Assembly (NCBI RefSeq): GCF_001557235.1
Contig: NZ_LSJI01000277.1
Span: 1-19,908, forward strand
Length of the DNA stretch: 19,908 nt
Source: Phenylobacterium sp. CCH9-H3
Lineage (GTDB): Bacteria > Pseudomonadota > Alphaproteobacteria > Caulobacterales > Caulobacteraceae
Direction: 5' to 3'
In this document: one piece after another, positions 16,286 to 19,908 of the stretch
Position numbering within the stretch: the stretch's first letter is position 1
Layout: the number at the start of each line of letters is the position of its first letter
The notes under the pieces: model-generated
What the model saw: the letters and a program-made list of their open reading frames with translations, nothing else
Databases searched by the model: none
Told to the model about the DNA's origin: nothing
Translations under genes and position numbers: made by a program

Positions 16286-17418
16286 TGGCCGGCTTCCCGT
16301 TCGCCATCGCCGCCACCGACGGCAAGGCCCGCACCGGCGTGCTCTCCACGCCCCGCGGGGACATCCGCACGCCGGCCTTCATGCCTGTAGGGACCGCCGG
16401 GACGGTGAAGGCGCTGACGGTGGATCAGGTGGCCGCCACCGGCGCGGATATCATCCTGGGCAACACCTATCACCTCATGCTCCGCCCGACGGCCGAACGG
16501 GTGAAGCGGATGGGCGGCCTGCACCGCTTCATGCGCTGGGAGAAGCCGATCCTGACCGACTCCGGCGGCTTCCAGGTCATGTCTCTGGGCAAGATCTCCA
16601 AAGTCACGGAAGAGGCGGTGACCTTCCAGAGCCACATCGACGGCAGCCGCCACGCGCTCTCGCCGGAGCGATCGATGGAGATCCAGGCCGATCTGCTGGG
16701 GTCCGACATCGTGATGCAGCTGGATGAACTGGTGGCGCTTCCGGCCACACCGGAGCGGGCCGCCGAGGCGATGCGGCGTTCTGCGCGCTGGGGACAACGT
16801 TCAAAGAACGCGTTCGGCGAACGGGATGTGCAGAACCTGTTCGGCATCCAACAGGGCGGTCTCGACCCGGTCCTGCGCCGGGAGTCCGCCGAGAGGCTGC
16901 AGGAGATCCGCTTCGACGGCTACGCCATCGGGGGCCTGGCCGTGGGCGAGGGGCACCAGGCCATGTGCGAGGCGCTGGACTTCGCGCCAGACATGCTTCC
17001 GGCCGAGCGGCCCCGCTACCTGATGGGGGTCGGCAAGCCGATCGACATCGTGGAAGCCGTCTACCGCGGCGTCGACATGTTCGACTGCGTCCTGCCCACA
17101 CGCTCCGGTCGCCACGGCCAGGCCTGGACCTGGGACGGCCCGATCAATCTGAAGAACGCCCGGTTCGCCGAGGACGATTCCCCGCTCGACGCGGCCAGCG
17201 ACGTGCCCGCCAGCCGGGACTACGCCAAGGCCTACCTCCACCATCTGGTGAAGTCTGACGAGATCCTGGGCCAGGTCCTGCTGTCGTGGCACAACCTGGC
17301 CTTCTTCCAGGCGCTGATGAGCCAGATGCGGGCTGCGATCGCAGGCGGGACCCTGGGCGCATTCAGAGCGGCCTTCGCCGCGCGCCAGCGCGTCAGCGGA
17401 TCGGATATTTCGGCGTAA
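16285..17418 (+). CDS. tgt: tRNA-guanine transglycosylase (zinc cysteines absent)
   Basis: Tgt exchanges guanine-34 for preQ1 in tRNAs with GUN anticodons, the step before QueA. The 377-residue product has the catalytic residues: Asp92 in [12 protein letters not shown], the nucleophile Asp267 in [15 protein letters not shown], plus [12 protein letters not shown] and [10 protein letters not shown]. The structural zinc site is odd. Where the Zymomonas enzyme has Cys318-x-Cys320-x2-Cys323 this one reads Ser305-Asp-Val307-Pro-Ala-Ser310, while the fourth ligand, His336 (LSWHNLAFF), remains. The surrounding text ([12 protein letters not shown] before and [17 protein letters not shown] after) aligns without gaps, so this is true substitution, not frameshift. 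The gene overlaps queA by one base and the convergent downstream gene by 26 bases. Confidence 0.96.
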   Translation: MAGFPFAIAATDGKARTGVLSTPRGDIRTPAFMPVGTAGTVKALTVDQVAATGADIILGNTYHLMLRPTAERVKRMGGLHRFMRWEKPILTDSGGFQVMSLGKISKVTEEAVTFQSHIDGSRHALSPERSMEIQADLLGSDIVMQLDELVALPATPERAAEAMRRSARWGQRSKNAFGERDVQNLFGIQQGGLDPVLRRESAERLQEIRFDGYAIGGLAVGEGHQAMCEALDFAPDMLPAERPRYLMGVGKPIDIVEAVYRGVDMFDCVLPTRSGRHGQAWTWDGPINLKNARFAEDDSPLDAASDVPASRDYAKAYLHHLVKSDEILGQVLLSWHNLAFFQALMSQMRAAIAGGTLGAFRAAFAARQRVSGSDISA

Positions 17419-18085
17419 GCCCGCTCTTGGCCGGCGGGCGTTTGGCCGCCGTAGCCTGCTTCGTCGCGGCCCGCTCGTGCGACGGCGTGGCCGGTGGGAG
17501 GCATCCCTTGGACTCACCCAAACCCTTGAGGTAGGCGCGCCGAACGTTGCCGGCGACGATGGCGGACTGCACGAGCTTGTCGTGGGCCTCGGCGCCGGAG
17601 AGCTTGCGCACGAAGCCACGGAAGGGAATCGCGTCCGACGCCAGGTCGGCGGCCGCGCCCAGGGCTGTGGACTTGCCGCGATCCATCAGGTTTTCGTCGC
17701 CCACCGGGACGCGGTCGAGGTCGGGACCCAGGGCCTCATCGAGGGGCCGGATCAGCGCGGCGAGGGCGGAACACTTGAAGCTGCGCGGCGGCCGGGCATA
17801 CGGGTCGTCCAACGCCTGCAGCAGCACCTCCGGAATCTTGGCCCGCACCATGTTGAGGTCGCGCAGCGGCGCCGTGGCGGCCCCCTCGACGCTCCCGCGC
17901 TTCAGATCGTCGGAGGTCTTCACCCTGTTGGCGGGATCGGGCGGGGGCGGCGGCGGCGGAAGTGGGGCAGTCACCGCGCGCTTTGGAGCCGCCTTGGCGG
18001 CGGGCCGGGTCTGGGCCGCCGCGCCCCCGGCCAGGCTGGCGACTGCGATGATGGCGACGATCAGGCGGAAGGGGCTCGTGCGCAT
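17393..18085 (-). CDS. Exported hypothetical protein
   Basis: I do not recognise a named family. The 230-residue product has a Sec signal peptide ([21 protein letters not shown] to AAA, cleavage near residue 24), a basic Ala/Pro-rich segment with a run of seven prolines, and a central conserved-looking region of about 65-195 ([80 protein letters not shown]) with two cysteines that could form a disulfide. The basic tail ends PKYPIR. It probably resides in the periplasm. The 3' end overlaps the tgt 3' end by 26 bases in convergent orientation, and its 5' end faces away from tRNA-Lys. Confidence 0.82.
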   Translation of the reverse strand: MRTSPFRLIVAIIAVASLAGGAAAQTRPAAKAAPKRAVTAPLPPPPPPPDPANRVKTSDDLKRGSVEGAATAPLRDLNMVRAKIPEVLLQALDDPYARPPRSFKCSALAALIRPLDEALGPDLDRVPVGDENLMDRGKSTALGAAADLASDAIPFRGFVRKLSGAEAHDKLVQSAIVAGNVRRAYLKGLGESKGCLPPATPSHERAATKQATAAKRPPAKSGLTPKYPIR

Positions 18086-18140
18086 GTCGACACAATACGC
18101 TCGTCGCTGGCGCTGTTAAGCGTTTGCCGCGAAACCCGGT

Positions 18141-18168
18141 TTGACTTTCGCTCGCCGCCCTCTAGGTT
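18141..18168 (+). promoter_or_regulatory. Candidate tRNA-Lys promoter
   Basis: TTGACTT (18141-18147), 13 bases, then TCTAGGTT (18161-18168) matches the Caulobacter housekeeping pattern TTGACGS-N10-14-GCTANAWC well. Transcription would start near 18175, about 37 bases before the mature tRNA. The leader contains the small dyad GACGC-CC-GCGTC (18198-18209). Confidence 0.5.
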
Positions 18169-18211
18169 CCGCCCGCTTCGCCCGGACGTCCGAACCAGAC
18201 GCCCGCGTCGG

Positions 18212-18286
18212 GGGCCGGTAGCTCAGTGGTAGAGCATTCGACTTTTAATCGAATGGTCGTGAGTTCGAACCTCACCCGGCCTACCA
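18212..18286 (+). tRNA. tRNA-Lys (anticodon UUU)
   Basis: The 75-base sequence folds into a standard cloverleaf. The acceptor stem is GGGCCGG with CCGGCCT (one G-U pair), the D arm is GCTCAGTGGTAGAGC, and the anticodon stem TTCGA/TCGAA encloses CTTTTAA with the anticodon TTT at 18244-18246. The five-base variable loop is followed by the T arm GTGAG-TTCGAAC-CTCAC. Discriminator A and an encoded CCA end the gene. UUU reads both AAA and AAG. The gene has its own promoter candidate. Confidence 0.98.
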
Positions 18287-18361
18287 AATTTCGGGGCGAG
18301 CACGATCGCCTCGACTTGGGTGGCGCATATCCGTGTTGTCCGGACCGACAGGGCGGCGTTA

Positions 18362-18403
18362 GGTCGGCGATCTTCGCGGCCGGTCCCGCCGCCTCAGCCG
18401 ACC
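18362..18403 (-). terminator. Possible terminator after copA
   Basis: GGTCGGC (18362-18368) pairs with GCCGACC (18397-18403), and inside them GCGGC (18376-18380) pairs with GCCGC (18388-18392), giving a long imperfect stem-loop 3 bases after the copA stop on the minus strand. No U run follows. It could also stop read-through from the tRNA on the other strand. The remaining bases between the tRNA and this hairpin show nothing recognisable. Confidence 0.35.
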
Positions 18404-18406
18404 CCG

Positions 18407-19908
<1,502 letters not shown>

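Noticed and set aside
18212..18406. tRNA-Lys as a possible integration site for a mobile element
   Set aside because: No integrase, no repeated tRNA 3' end and no change in gene type downstream within the window.

Overview
This is a GC-rich (roughly 70%), densely packed chromosomal window. Its gene content and order (ssb; then gyrA, coaD, two cyclophilins, a small coiled-coil protein, queA, tgt), its LexA box of the GAAC-N7-GAAC type and its -10 elements resembling GCTANAWC point to an alphaproteobacterium of the Caulobacterales, such as Caulobacter or Phenylobacterium. That placement is inferred from recognition, not from a database search. I see no insertion sequence, phage gene, CRISPR array or rRNA.

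Left part (1-1629, + strand): a conserved hypothetical protein at or near the left edge, a small lipoprotein, and ssb behind a LexA-type SOS operator and a Caulobacter-like promoter.

Accessory part (1661-9778): a minus-strand run holds a LysR regulator, tryptophan 2,3-dioxygenase (kynA) and a TPR protein with a GT-B-like C-terminus resembling the flagellin glycosyltransferase FlmG. Divergent from lysR are a GNAT acetyltransferase and an SNF/NSS-type sodium-coupled transporter. Regulator, dioxygenase and transporter together suggest tryptophan or aromatic amino-acid uptake and breakdown. Next comes a minus-strand set of two paralogous fusion proteins (a peroxiredoxin-like fold without the usual cysteine, joined to a 2-oxoglutarate/Fe(II) dioxygenase domain), translationally coupled by an ATGA overlap, then an exported DUF3617 protein.

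Housekeeping part (9943-17418, + strand): gyrA with its own promoter and a hairpin terminator, then coaD, a periplasmic cyclophilin overlapping a cytoplasmic cyclophilin, a small coiled-coil protein, and queA overlapping tgt. QueA and Tgt are sequential queuosine-tRNA enzymes. Between the divergent oxygenase operon and gyrA lies a 34-bp uninterrupted alternating pyrimidine-purine tract, a strong Z-DNA candidate next to the gene for the supercoiling enzyme.

Right part (17393-19908): an exported hypothetical protein convergent with and overlapping tgt, a tRNA-Lys(UUU) with its own promoter, and the C-terminal two thirds of a Cu+-type P1B ATPase (copA) cut by the right edge.

Most notable: the Z-DNA-prone tract at gyrA, a Tgt that has lost all three zinc cysteines, the tandem Prx-like/2OG-oxygenase fusions, a valine at the quinolone-resistance position of GyrA, and the kynA/LysR/NSS neighbourhood. 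No intergenic stretch exceeds 300 bases.
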